36,823 nt of DNA from Chthonomonas calidirosea (GCA_945878775.1 CAMCUQ010000015.1:1-36823), one strand, 5' to 3'. Counted from the stretch's first letter, positions 1-10,360 are shown. Numbers and translations: made by a program. The notes: generated from the letters alone by a model not told the origin.

Positions 1-284
1 CGAGGTAAAAGTTCAAAAACCCGGGACCCGCAAGCTCAAACTTGTTCACATGGGGGTTTGTTGGGAAGTGCTGAATAATCTTTTGCGCGATTTGACGGCT
101 ATCATTGATACCCGTTGCCTTCTTGAGCGTGAGCGCGATGTTACTCGAATAGTCCCCGTGCTGTTTATTGCGTGGTGTCTCGATAGCAATAGAGGTAGGA
201 GGCTCAAAGTCAGGAAGGTCTCCTGCGGTTTGTGCATTCTTGATTGCGCTTAGTAAAAGGTCTTTCAGCGTTTCCGTAATCACG
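1..284 (-). CDS. argS: Arginyl-tRNA synthetase, N-terminal fragment (runs off the left edge)
   Basis: Minus-strand frame from a GTG at 284 (AGGAG upstream) reads VITETLKDLLLSAIKNAQTAGDLPDFEPPTSIAIETPRNKQHGDYSSNIALTLKKATGINDSRQIAQKIIQHFPTNPHVNKFELAGPGFLNFYL, matching the ArgS N-terminal domain (HGDYSSNIAL, AGPGFLNFYL). Missing from the ORF track because it starts with GTG and is truncated. Confidence 0.9.
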
Positions 285-379
285 AGAAGGACTCCTCGGC
301 GTTCTCAGGTGTTGAGAACGGGTTCTGTAGTGTATTGTGTACGGTTTCTGTAGGAACGGATGGAAACCGTGGAATGCGA

Positions 380-1576
380 TTACAAGTGCAAATAGGGCTT
401 CAGCAGAAAGCGGAGACCCTCGGCGAGGTACATGGTTATGACGACCCCTGCCATGTTTTGTGCCATGCCCATACACCAGATGCGTCGCCAGAGGCGTGGG
501 CGTGTGGGCGGTACTGACCAGTATTTTCGTAGCAACTCCTCTCCGGCTTTTATTCCGCTTTCAAGTTGTTGCTTGGTTGCTGGACGGGTGGTAAACCGTT
601 CTTGAAGGAAAGCTCCCACGCGTCGCCAGTAAAACAGAGTGCTAAAGAGAGCGAAGAGAGGGGCTACCGAGTCGGCATAAGGGATAGAGAGACCCAACTG
701 TAGTACCACGAAAAAGACGGTTGCGCCCGCCATAATGTTGGTTCCGCAACGTGGGTGTGCCCGGGGCATTCTGCCCACAATCTCAGGTGTCAGTTTTTCG
801 GTGCGCTCAATGGCGTGCACCGTTTGGTGTTCGGCGGCATGAAAGCCTGCAAGCCGATTCATTCGCATAAGCACGAGCAGGATGAACAGAGTCATAAGCC
901 GTACAGCAATACTTAGAAGCCCCATCGTTGGGGATTGCGAGGTACTACCCACATCGAGGTCGTTTGAGAGACCTTTGGGTAGTCCATGCTGTTGCCCTAA
1001 AGTGAGTATGGCATCAGAGACCCAAATTGTGACCGTGAAGAATAGCCCTAGAAGCATACCAGAGAGAACAAGCGCAAGGTTATTTGCCCCTGCTTGAATG
1101 TTGCCATCGGTGAGATAGACCCCATAGGGTGTCGCCATGCCTCCTATCAGTGGGGGGCGTGGCGTGGGCATTGCGGGGGAGAGGAGATCGCTAGCTAGGA
1201 TCATACCGAGGCAGTAACCCTCATCATCCACTACGGGAACATTGTCTTCCTCACCCTGAAAGAAAATCTTCTCGACGTCGCTTAACGGCATCTCTGGAGT
1301 GGCGATTTTTACAGGCTGGTACAAGAATTCTTGAATGGGGCGTTCCAGGTAGGTATCTCTCTCTGCCTGACTCGGAAGTCCAAACGACTGTATGAGAGCC
1401 TTGCGCGAGACCATGCCTTTGAGATTGCCATCTTCAATGACAGGGAGCGACTGCGTATTGTAATATTGTGCTAGTTGTGCGAAGCGTGCAAGGCTATCGG
1501 TGGGCGCGAGGTCAGGTACCTCTTTCATCACCGTGCGAAGACCCTCTTTAGTTGTATGATAGATTGAGAACGGCAT
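380..1576 (-). CDS. CBS-domain pair fused to a DUF1385 membrane protein
   Basis: 398 aa. N-terminus resembles two CBS repeats (LPVIEDGNLKGMVSRKAL, VPVVDDEGYCLGMILASDLL). C-terminus has DUF1385 hallmarks (GGMATPYGV, FHAAEHQTVHAIE, HPRCGTNIMAGATVFFVVLQL) and several TM segments. Confidence 0.85.
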   Translation of the reverse strand: MPFSIYHTTKEGLRTVMKEVPDLAPTDSLARFAQLAQYYNTQSLPVIEDGNLKGMVSRKALIQSFGLPSQAERDTYLERPIQEFLYQPVKIATPEMPLSDVEKIFFQGEEDNVPVVDDEGYCLGMILASDLLSPAMPTPRPPLIGGMATPYGVYLTDGNIQAGANNLALVLSGMLLGLFFTVTIWVSDAILTLGQQHGLPKGLSNDLDVGSTSQSPTMGLLSIAVRLMTLFILLVLMRMNRLAGFHAAEHQTVHAIERTEKLTPEIVGRMPRAHPRCGTNIMAGATVFFVVLQLGLSIPYADSVAPLFALFSTLFYWRRVGAFLQERFTTRPATKQQLESGIKAGEELLRKYWSVPPTRPRLWRRIWCMGMAQNMAGVVITMYLAEGLRFLLKPYLHL

Positions 1577-1720
1577 AGTTTGTTACCAGAATCGAGAGGG
1601 GGGTCGCCTGTTTTGCTGGGCGACCCCCACAGGGGAACATTATACACTTTCACCAAACGGTTTTCAAGTGGTTAAATGAGGGGTAAGCGATTCTCCCTGT
1701 ACCCCTTTTGGGAGGGTAGT

Positions 1721-3975
1721 TCAGCGTTTGGCACTCTTTTTAGTGCTAACCTTCACACCCTCCTTGAGAATGTAGAGCGCGACGTCACGGTTTACAGGCG
1801 GAGTGGACAGCCACTGGGGTTGTTTCTCATTATCGACATTGAGGTCTGAAGTGTCGAGTGACTTCGCGTTTGCAATGTCCCACCATGTCACACGATATTT
1901 GCCCTTCTTCAAGCCCATGAAATTGATTTTGCCTGTGGCGGGGGTGAGGGTTTGTGAGGCAGGGGCATCCACGTTCGTGCGGTGATAGACCCAAGCCACA
2001 GCGTACTCTTTTCCAATTCGCGCCATAGCGGTGAGGGCTGGCGCATAGTCGGAGAGTTCGATGCTCTTAATTACGAGCCAGTCCTTGCCTGTGTTTTCGA
2101 TGGTGACCGTCTGCGTTCCGGCAGGAACCTCTAACGCCACGGTGCTGTCCTCTTGTTTGGGGGAGAAGTCGGCATTGGAGGAGGCATACTCATGTTTGGC
2201 AGTTTTGCCGGAGCAAGCTACCTTTAGGGTTGCACCAGATTTTGAAATTTGGTTCACGGTGACACGCAGTGTGCCGGGAGTAGCAAAATTGACTTGTAGA
2301 GTGAGCGGCTTTGGCGTCATCTCACGGTGGGCATCGCCTTGCAGAAAGGCAGGGTACGTTTCGATGCCTGCGGGGATACCGGCGGTTCCAACCACGAACT
2401 CGTTCTGTTTGGCGGTGGCGTACCCCGCTCCCGGCGCGAAGCGTAGACCCGCTTTTTCGCTTGTCTCTACAGGCAGATTAGCATTGACGAGTCCGCTTTG
2501 GTTCGTGATTCCAGAGGCATCGATGAAGTCTCGTGCAGAACGGAAATGGGAGTAGAGGTTCGCTTTCTCCACGTTGTCCCAATCCCAATATTGTGCAGCA
2601 CCAGAGGGGTTTCGCATGAGACTCGTCCATAGTCCAAGGTGGAGGGCAGTTCCCTCTGCGTCCTTGAGGTTCATGGAGCCGAATTCACCCACGAAATGGG
2701 GTTTCTCCGATTTTGTTTTTGTATCGCCTGGGACACCTGCCACCGCGCTGATTACATCAGAGGGATAGGTATGGGTTTGAAGGTAGTCGACGGTTTCCCA
2801 AACGGGGCTATCGAGGGGGATACCATTTGCGGCGCTCGTGGTGATGAGGTGGTGATAACCGTCGAATTGGCGCAAAAATATCGCCATTTCGCGGTGCCAC
2901 ATGGCGATGTCCTGCCACAGCTTCCCGTTTCCTGCATCTGTTCCCTCCACCTCGTTGAAGAGTTCCCAAGCGAGAACATTTGGCGAATATCCGTAGCGGG
3001 CAAGAATGTAGTAGAGTTTGCGTTTTGTGAGGCGTCGCGCTTTGGGATCGGTGAAGAAGTCTTCAGGGCTTTGCAGAAAGCCCCCATTTTTTGAATTCCA
3101 AGGGTTGTCTTCCCAATTCGCGTTGTTGTTGTTCGAGTATTTGTGTCCCGCTTTGCTGGAGTATTGTCCATGGTGTTGTAGGACTAGCTGGAAGTATATT
3201 TGCGATTTTTCGGCAGATTCGAGCAGAGTATCCCACTTTTTGGCGACTTCGAGGTCGATTTGACCGGGGGGTGTCTTATTTTCGACACCAGTCCAATCGA
3301 GGTTTTTAGAATCCCAGTGGTTCATCCAAACCCGAGACCAGTTCTCGCCGTTTTTGTGCATGGTCTCAAAAAGCGCGGGTATCTCTGGCAGTCCGTTCGA
3401 TCTCCATGCCTGATTATGACCGAGAGGGTAGTAGCGACTTCCATTGTCAAAGATGAAGCGTGTCTTATCGCCCTTATCCACACGAACAAAGCCGGGGGCT
3501 GGCTCTCCGCTCACTGTCCAATCTTTTGGTTCGAGCTTGTCTTCATGAACGATCTCTTTGTTCAGTTTGACCTTCTCAACGACGTATTTGCCTTTTGAGG
3601 GTGGTGTGAATCGCATCCGCCAGGTGTCGCTACCGTCATAGAAGGCAGGAACATCCACTTTGCCACCGTCGGGTTTGGTGAGGGTGACGAAGACGGCAAC
3701 CTGCTCAAAATCGAAGGGATCGCCCTTGATACCCGTGAGTTTGAAAGAGGTTTCTATCTTGGGATAGGTGCCACGATTTACCAAATCTTCTGGACCTCCG
3801 CGCCCCGATGTATAGCTGTTGCCGAGGGAGGAGTTGTAACCACTACCAATATCGCCCCCAAGGCTTCGAGAGAATCCGCCGTAGTCTTGCTGGGCACTAT
3901 TGCACCCTGAGAGGAGTGCAAACGCTCCAAGAAGCAGGGGAATGAGGCGAATGGGGGGAATAGGATGTCGTACCA
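1721..3975 (-). CDS. Lipoprotein glycoside hydrolase: DUF5060-like N-domain, GH5-like catalytic domain, C-terminal putative collagen-binding-like domain
   Basis: Start reassigned to the Met at 3975 (MVRHPIPPIRLIPLLLGAFALLSGCNSAQQ, lipobox LSGC). WELFNEVE and PHFVGEFGSMN look like the GH5-type acid/base and nucleophile motifs. ORF track extends to 4099. Confidence 0.75.
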
Positions 3976-4236
3976 TAACCGAAATTCTCCTATGTCGAAC
4001 GGACATGCGTTTTATGTCTTTTGTAGACGCACTCTCTACACTGTTTGTGACGGGATGGAAACCCTTGTATAACAGTATACCGCTATAATATTGTATCACG
4101 GGGGATATTGGGAGGCTTGAGAAAAGGAAATTGCTTCTGCTTTTGCGAATGGTAGTAGTGGGGAATGGTTTAGAGGTTATTGGGTGCTTGAACGGGGAGA
4201 GAATTCGGATTCTTACGGAAGCGAAAATGCAACATC

Positions 4237-6516
4237 ATGAGTGAGGTGCTGTTGAAATTGGAGAGCGAGGAGCCAGAGATTTTGAAGAAGCGAACGAATA
4301 GGCTTATCAATGGGCTGATGCTTGGTTTTTGTGTTGCATTGCCGTTGATGGCACAAGGAGGCGAGCGGTTGTTAGAGCAGAAGGTGCTAGAAGCGGTGGC
4401 GAACTTGCCACGACTGCCCCGTGCGGCAAAGGCAAGACCGGACTGGTTAGTGCGAACAACAGGGCAAAAGGCTGGCGTTTTTCGTGGAGAAGAGGCGCGT
4501 GAAATCGTGCTGGATAATGGACTATTACGTCGGGAGTTTCGTGTGTTACCCAACCTAGCAACCATTGGCTATGTAAATTTGACCACGAAAGAGGCTCTAC
4601 TCCGAGGGGTGAAGCCGGAGGCGTATGTTGAACTAGATGGCGAGAAGTTCGCTATTGGGGGGTTGCAAGGGCAACCGGACTACGCCTATCTCAAGCGCGA
4701 ATGGATCGGGACTTTGACCGCCGACCCCAAAGCGTTTGCGTGTACTGGGTTTTCCATCGGTGCAACTCTGCCTCGGATGGAATGGAAGCGGAAGCGGTAC
4801 GCTTCACAGACCGCTTATCCGCCTTCTGGTGTCCAGTTGACGTTCGACTTTGCGCCTCCACAGGGCAGACTTGCGGGTGTTTCGGTGCAGGTGCATTATG
4901 AGTTATACGACGACATCCCGTTATTGTGTAAATGGATTACACTCAAGAACAGCAGTGGGAAGCCAATCCGCCTGAACTCTTTTACAAGCGAAGTATTAGC
5001 CGTTGTGGAGCCGGAATCGAAGGTTGAAACGGCGGCACATTGGGAACCCCCGAACCTGCACATTGAGAGCGACTATTCGTTTATCGCTGTTGATCCCACC
5101 ACTGCAAACAAGGTAGCACGATGGATTCCTGATCCGCAGTACACAACGCAGGTGAACTACCTTTTGCAGACCCCGAACCTGTTGGAGTGTCGCCCCCCCA
5201 TGGGACCCGATGTTGACGTTCCACAGGGAGAGACCTTTGAATCTTTTCGCATATGGGAACTGTTGCATGATAGCACGGAGCGGGAGCGCAAAGGGTTGGG
5301 GATGCGACGAATGTATCGGAAGATCGCACCGTGGGCAACCGAGAACCCGATTCTTATGCACGTTCGCGATGCTAAGCCAGAATCTGTTAAATTGGCGATT
5401 GACCAGTGTGCAGAGGTCGGTTTTGAGATGGTGATCTTGAGCTTTGGGAGCGGGCTAAATATGGAAAATAATTCTCCCGACTATCTCGCAAAGATCAAAT
5501 CTCTGGTGGATTATGCCCACACCAAAGGGGTGGAACTGGGAGGATATTCTCTGCTTGCCAGCCGCCGAATCAGCGACGAAGACGATGTCATCAACCCAAA
5601 GACGGGTAAAATCGGAGGGGCAATTTTTGACAATTCGCCCTGTCTTGGGAGCCGTTGGGGACAGGACTATTTCCGCCACATCAAGACTTTTATCGAGAAG
5701 ACAGGCTTTGATCTACTGGAGCATGACGGATCGTATCCGGGCGACATGTGCGCGTCAACGACGCACCCGGGGCATAAGAGACTGAGCGACTCGCAATGGC
5801 TACAGTGGCAACAGATACGCGATTTTTATGTTTGGTGTCGTGGACAGGGCGTCTATCTGAATGTGCCAGACTGGTACTTTCTTGAGGGCGCAAATAAGAC
5901 CGCGATGGGGTATCGGGAGGTGAACTGGTCTCTGCCAAGAGAGCGGCAGATTATTCTTGCACGCCAGAATATGTACGATGGCACGTGGCAGAAGACCTCT
6001 AGCATGGGCTGGATGTTTGTGCCACTTGTAGAGTACCAAGGGGGAGGCGCGGGGGCAACGCTAGAGCCGCTTCATGAGCATCTTGACGCTTATGGGCAAC
6101 ACTTGGCACAGAACTTCCTAAATGGCGTTCAAGCCTGCTATCGGGGACCACGCCTCTATGACACCCCTGAGACCAAAGCGGTGGTTCAGAAGTGGGTGTC
6201 GTTGTACAAGCAGTATCGCGATATTTTGGATTCGGACGTCATCCATTTGAGAAGACCGGATGGGCGGGACTACGATGGGTTGCTCCATGTGAACCCGTTT
6301 GGGAAGCACAAGGGCTTCGCTGTTATCCATAACCCCCTCGACACTGTCCTGAAAACGAATGTGCGCTTGCCACTCTACTACACAGGATTAAGCCAGTTTG
6401 TGAGCCTTAGCCATGAGGGAGGCAGCGCAAAACGGGTACGCTTAGAGCGTGATTACTCGATTGTTGTGCCGGTCACAATTCCGGCGCGAGGCTTAACGTG
6501 GTTTGCTATCGAATAG
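4237..6516 (+). CDS. Secreted alpha-galactosidase-like (GH36/melibiase-type) glycosidase
   Basis: 759 aa with an N-terminal hydrophobic segment, a beta-sandwich-like N-domain, and a TIM-barrel-like region (VGFEMVILSFGSGLNME, GFDLLEHDGSYPGDMCA). Confidence 0.6.
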   Translation: MSEVLLKLESEEPEILKKRTNRLINGLMLGFCVALPLMAQGGERLLEQKVLEAVANLPRLPRAAKARPDWLVRTTGQKAGVFRGEEAREIVLDNGLLRREFRVLPNLATIGYVNLTTKEALLRGVKPEAYVELDGEKFAIGGLQGQPDYAYLKREWIGTLTADPKAFACTGFSIGATLPRMEWKRKRYASQTAYPPSGVQLTFDFAPPQGRLAGVSVQVHYELYDDIPLLCKWITLKNSSGKPIRLNSFTSEVLAVVEPESKVETAAHWEPPNLHIESDYSFIAVDPTTANKVARWIPDPQYTTQVNYLLQTPNLLECRPPMGPDVDVPQGETFESFRIWELLHDSTERERKGLGMRRMYRKIAPWATENPILMHVRDAKPESVKLAIDQCAEVGFEMVILSFGSGLNMENNSPDYLAKIKSLVDYAHTKGVELGGYSLLASRRISDEDDVINPKTGKIGGAIFDNSPCLGSRWGQDYFRHIKTFIEKTGFDLLEHDGSYPGDMCASTTHPGHKRLSDSQWLQWQQIRDFYVWCRGQGVYLNVPDWYFLEGANKTAMGYREVNWSLPRERQIILARQNMYDGTWQKTSSMGWMFVPLVEYQGGGAGATLEPLHEHLDAYGQHLAQNFLNGVQACYRGPRLYDTPETKAVVQKWVSLYKQYRDILDSDVIHLRRPDGRDYDGLLHVNPFGKHKGFAVIHNPLDTVLKTNVRLPLYYTGLSQFVSLSHEGGSAKRVRLERDYSIVVPVTIPARGLTWFAIE

Positions 6517-6531
6517 GGAGAAAGACAAACG

Positions 6532-7305
6532 ATGATGCAGTTGAGTTTTGACCAGAAAAAGTCGCTCTATGAGCAAGGGTTTTTGCAGGTTGCGAACGTG
6601 GTTCCAGAGGTGATGGTGAAAGCGGCACGAAAGCGCATTAACCACTCTTTGGGGCAGGAGGGAATGAGTCCGGAGCAACTGACAAAACACCGCGCTCAGT
6701 CCTTTGCGCCTGAGATCCAGCGGAGTGAAGAGATCGTGAATCTCGTGATGAAGACTCCGGCTTGGGATTACGCGCAGTCGTTGATAGGTGAGGGGACTCT
6801 AAACCCGGTGACGGGGGGACAAATCGCCCTTCGGTTCCCGACGCTGCTAGACCCTGCTCCTCCGCCACGCCCACACCTGGATGGAATGCATACGCCCACA
6901 AACGGTGTACCGGAAGGGAAGATACAGAACTTTACGCTGTTGCTTGGCGTGTTATTGAGCGACCTTCCAGAGCCGAACGCGGGTAACTTTACTGTTTGGC
7001 CCCGCACGCATACCCTCTTTGAGGAGTACTATCGAGAGCATACACCAGAAGACCTTATGACAGGAATGCCCCGTGTTAAGATGCCAGAACCGCACCAGAT
7101 ATGCGGAAAGGCAGGCGATATTGTGTTGGTTCACTATCAGACGGGGCATACGGCGTGCCATAATGTCTCGGATAATATTCGCTATGCGATTTTCTTTCGG
7201 CTCTATCGGGAGGGGCATGGCGATTTTTGCCGAGAGTGCATGTTAGACATCTGGAAAGAATGGGACGGAATGCGGGACGTGATCGCCGCCATGCAGAGCG
7301 GCTAG
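6532..7305 (+). CDS. Phytanoyl-CoA dioxygenase (PhyH) family protein
   Basis: 257 aa. HxD in PHLDGMHTP, distal His in HYQTGHTACHN, N-terminal YEQGFLQVANVVPE typical of PhyH. Confidence 0.85.
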   Translation: MMQLSFDQKKSLYEQGFLQVANVVPEVMVKAARKRINHSLGQEGMSPEQLTKHRAQSFAPEIQRSEEIVNLVMKTPAWDYAQSLIGEGTLNPVTGGQIALRFPTLLDPAPPPRPHLDGMHTPTNGVPEGKIQNFTLLLGVLLSDLPEPNAGNFTVWPRTHTLFEEYYREHTPEDLMTGMPRVKMPEPHQICGKAGDIVLVHYQTGHTACHNVSDNIRYAIFFRLYREGHGDFCRECMLDIWKEWDGMRDVIAAMQSG

Positions 7306-7341
7306 ACGCATTTTTCGAAGATCCAATTAGAGGAGACTGTT

Positions 7342-8751
7342 GTGTTCAATTGGCGAGGACTTGGCATACTGATGCTTGTGGTGGCGACGTTTGGGGCAGC
7401 CCACGCGCAGAACCCTGCGACGATACCTGCCCCTGCAACCCCACAAATCTGGGCTGCACGGTGGCAAGCGAAGTTGGATCGGGTGAAAAAAGGGAATGTT
7501 GACCTTATCTTTGTGGGGGATTCGATCTCTCACGCATGGGATAACACCTCCAACTATCCGGTTTGGAGTGCTTACTACGAGCCACGCAATGCGGTCTCAT
7601 TGGGCTTTAGCGGAGCGCGTACCGAGAACATCCTATGGATGCTTGAGAATGGCATTGTGGATGGGATATCACCCAAAGTCGCTGTGGTGATGATCGGGAC
7701 GAACAACACGGACGGAGTGCATTTTCCTGTTGCCAACACGCCAGAGCAGATTGCAGAGGGGATCACCAAGATCGTCGAGACGCTCAAGCAAAAGTTACCC
7801 AAAACCAAAATCTTGCTGCTGCATATCTTCCCGCGTGATAATCTCCCCGGAACGGGTGAGGCGGGAAAGAAGGCGAGCGAGATTGTTTCGCATCTGCACG
7901 ACGGCAAGCGTGTTTTCTTTTTGGACATTAGCAAGACCTATCTCAAGTCAGATGGAACCATCGACCCCGCACTAATGCCCGATCTTTTGCACCCAAATGA
8001 GGTGGGAAACCTGCTCTGGGCGAAAGCGATGGAGCCGACACTTCAGAAGCTCATGGGAAAGCCAGAGAATTCTGCGATAGTTCCGGCAGAGAAGAGCGAA
8101 TCGGACTTCTACGATTGGTACGCGAGGCATATCGATGCAAAAGCGTATGTGAAGAAGCATCCCGTTGATTTGGTGTTTGTGGGAGACTCTATCACGCATA
8201 TGTTTGGTGGTGAGCCGACCTCAAATCGGATTCTTGCTGGCGACCAATGGGCAAAGTGGTACGGCAAACGGAATGCGATGAATCTTGGATTTGGGTTTGA
8301 TAGGACTCAGCAGGTACTCTGGCGACTAGCGCATGGAGAGTTGGAGGGTATTCAGCCCAAAGCGGTTGTGCTGTTGATTGGCACGAATAACCTGACACCG
8401 CACGCCGTGCGCGGTAACACGAACGACGAGCTTCTGGACGGCATCAAAGCGATTTGTAAGCTGATCCACAAACACTCCAACAAGACCAAGATTCTGCTCA
8501 TGGGGCTATTACCCCGTGGAGAGCAACCGAATACGCTCTATCGAGTGCGAATTACCGAACTCAACGCGCAACTCGCGAAACTGAACGGGAAGCAAAACAT
8601 CACCTACTTCGATCTCGGACCAAAATTGTTGGATGAGAAAGGCGTCATGCTTCCGGGGGTGACGACCGATTTTCTACATCTCGCAGAGCGTGGCTATGGC
8701 ATTTGGGCAGAGGCAATCGAGCCTATAGTAAAGTCGTTGCTATCCGAGTAG
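7342..8751 (+). CDS. Tandem SGNH/GDSL-type hydrolase (two catalytic domains)
   Basis: GTG start at 7342 with AGGAGA 10 nt upstream and a signal peptide. Two repeats of the SGNH blocks: VDLIFVGDSIS / VDLVFVGDSIT, MIGTNN / LIGTNN, PDLLHPNEVG / TDFLHLAERGY. Confidence 0.9.
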   Translation: MFNWRGLGILMLVVATFGAAHAQNPATIPAPATPQIWAARWQAKLDRVKKGNVDLIFVGDSISHAWDNTSNYPVWSAYYEPRNAVSLGFSGARTENILWMLENGIVDGISPKVAVVMIGTNNTDGVHFPVANTPEQIAEGITKIVETLKQKLPKTKILLLHIFPRDNLPGTGEAGKKASEIVSHLHDGKRVFFLDISKTYLKSDGTIDPALMPDLLHPNEVGNLLWAKAMEPTLQKLMGKPENSAIVPAEKSESDFYDWYARHIDAKAYVKKHPVDLVFVGDSITHMFGGEPTSNRILAGDQWAKWYGKRNAMNLGFGFDRTQQVLWRLAHGELEGIQPKAVVLLIGTNNLTPHAVRGNTNDELLDGIKAICKLIHKHSNKTKILLMGLLPRGEQPNTLYRVRITELNAQLAKLNGKQNITYFDLGPKLLDEKGVMLPGVTTDFLHLAERGYGIWAEAIEPIVKSLLSE

Positions 8752-8773
8752 GTTGAATGTGGCATTCTGAGGC

Positions 8774-8819
8774 AAACGGCAGGTATGGAATATCAATTGA
8801 CGCGAGTATCTGCCGTTTT
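8774..8819 (+). terminator. Rho-independent terminator after the SGNH gene
   Basis: AAACGGCAG (8774-8782) pairs with CTGCCGTTT (8810-8818), followed by a T run. Confidence 0.6.
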
Positions 8820-8864
8820 TGTTCGTGATAGGAGAGAAACATTAAAATTAGCGAAGAATAAGTA

Positions 8865-8894
8865 TTGACATCCTGAGTATACAGGGGATATAAT
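8865..8894 (+). promoter_or_regulatory. Sigma70-type promoter for the prepilin operon
   Basis: TTGACA (8865-8870), 18-nt spacer, TATAAT (8889-8894): exact consensus hexamers. Confidence 0.8.
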
Positions 8895-8920
8895 CAATTT
8901 AAGTTTGGGATACAAAGATA

Positions 8921-9100
8921 ATTTTAGCAAGGTAAAGTCGCCACGCTTAGTTCTCGGAGGAACCTGTTGCTTACTATTTAAGCGTAGTGGCGATTGGTTT
9001 CGTTGAGAATTGCGTGGTTTGTTGCTATATGGAATTATCTATGCATTCTTCAGTATTGCTCTCATTATTGGGAGTAGTTTGAGCGTTTGCTCTTTTTATC
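8921..9100 (+). ncRNA. Structured 5' leader, candidate cis-regulatory RNA upstream of the prepilin gene
   Basis: Stem TCGCCA+CGCTTA (8938-8949) / TAAGCG-(TAG bulge)-TGGCGA (8979-8993) enclosing GTTCT-CGGA-GGAAC (8950-8963). AGCAAGGT (8926-8933) is complementary to ACC(TG)TTGCT (8962-8971) in the loop. Downstream GAGCgtttGCTC-TTTTT at 9081-9096. Confidence 0.5.
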
Positions 9101-9165
9101 ACGGTTGCATCTTTACAGAGTGATGTGTTTTGCCGTGAATATTTTTTATGGAGGGTCACACTATA

Positions 9166-10050
9166 ATGACTGGCATTCGCCGAAGCCGATCCGGCTTCAC
9201 GCTCATTGAGCTCCTCGTCGTTATCGCGATTATCGCGATTCTTGCTGCCATTCTCTTCCCTGTTTTTGCACAAGCCCGTGAACAGGCTCGCAAAATCAGC
9301 TGTCTAAGCAACGCCAAGCAGATGGGTACTGCTCTCGCAATGTATACTCAGGACTATGATGAGAAAGTCGCCCTGAGTTGTACTACAGATACCGCAACCT
9401 TCTTCTACACATGGCAAGACCTCGTTCAGCCCTACATGAAGAGCTACCAACTGCTCATCTGCCCAAACTCCCCTTACAAAAGTACCGACCCCAACGGGTT
9501 TGAGTACTGGATGTCCTACGGTAGCCTGCCAACCGCAGCCTCTACTGGCGGACCTTTCTGGGTCACACGTACCACCGCTTGGTTAAACAACAACTACACC
9601 CCTTCAAACCTTCGCTATGATGGTCTTATGGGTTCTGGTTGGAGTGGTTCACAGTGGTATGGTTGGTTGCTAGGAAGCTACGACAGCAAGACCCTTGCGT
9701 CTGTTGCCCGCCCTGCTGAGTATGCGTTCGTGTTTGATAGTGGTAACTTTGACGGATGGCATGGCGTCTACGGTGCTGGCGGCCTTCCCGCAGGTGCTGG
9801 TGGTGGTGCACAAGCCATTGGTTTCTGTGGCGGTTGGATCGGATACGACTATTCGTTCTTTGGACCTCAGCCTCGCCACACCGGTGGTAGGAACGTTTGC
9901 GTTGTTGCTACTCGCTCCACAGACTACGGTGCGGGAATGTACAACGTCACCTTCCTTGACGGTCACAGCAAATCTATGAAGCCCGGACAGTTCTTGAAGC
10001 CGAACGTCAATGTTCCGGACACCCTAAACCACCTGTGGCCCAACGACTAG
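9166..10050 (+). CDS. Prepilin-type N-terminal cleavage/methylation domain protein (DUF1559-like major pseudopilin)
   Basis: [63 protein letters not shown]-terminal [13 protein letters not shown]. Start taken at 9166 (GGAGG at 9150); ORF track uses 9148. Confidence 0.93.
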   Translation: MTGIRRSRSGFTLIELLVVIAIIAILAAILFPVFAQAREQARKISCLSNAKQMGTALAMYTQDYDEKVALSCTTDTATFFYTWQDLVQPYMKSYQLLICPNSPYKSTDPNGFEYWMSYGSLPTAASTGGPFWVTRTTAWLNNNYTPSNLRYDGLMGSGWSGSQWYGWLLGSYDSKTLASVARPAEYAFVFDSGNFDGWHGVYGAGGLPAGAGGGAQAIGFCGGWIGYDYSFFGPQPRHTGGRNVCVVATRSTDYGAGMYNVTFLDGHSKSMKPGQFLKPNVNVPDTLNHLWPND

Positions 10051-10075
10051 TCTCTGGAACAGGATATAGCGTAAC

Positions 10076-10291
10076 ATGAAAAAGAGCGTTCCACCTGCCG
10101 TTATCGTCGTTGCTGTTGTGGTGTTGGTTGGTATCGTAGGTTTCTTGTTCGTTAAGTTCACAGGAACCGATGGTGGTGCGCGCCCCTCACCAGAGCAAGC
10201 AGAGAGTGGTCCTAAGATTGGTAACAGACGTTTCCCCGGTGCTGCCCCTGCGGGTGCTGGTGGTGGCGGTGCTACTAAGACAGGCGACTAA
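10076..10291 (+). CDS. Small single-pass membrane protein with Gly/Ala-rich tail, in an operon with the prepilin
   Basis: 71 aa: MKKSVPPAVIVVAVVVLVGIVGFLFVKF followed by a GAAPAGAGGGGATKTGD tail. Lies 25 bp after the prepilin stop and before a strong terminator. Confidence 0.75.
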   Translation: MKKSVPPAVIVVAVVVLVGIVGFLFVKFTGTDGGARPSPEQAESGPKIGNRRFPGAAPAGAGGGGATKTGD

Positions 10292-10321
10292 CCTTTAAGC
10301 AGGTAGTTCTCACGGTTCGAA

Positions 10322-10360
10322 GAAAGCCTCTTCACGTAACAGTGGAGGGGCTTTCTTTTT
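10322..10360 (+). terminator. Rho-independent terminator of the prepilin operon
   Basis: GAAAGCCTCTTCAC-gtaaca-GTGGAGGGGCTTTC (14 bp with two G-U pairs) followed by TTTTT. Confidence 0.9.

Noticed and set aside
2061-3598. Several plus-strand ORFs (2061..2555, 2639..3094, 3200..3598) opposite the glycosidase
   Set aside because: Antisense to a clearly coding gene with recognisable motifs; no Shine-Dalgarno or protein-like domains.
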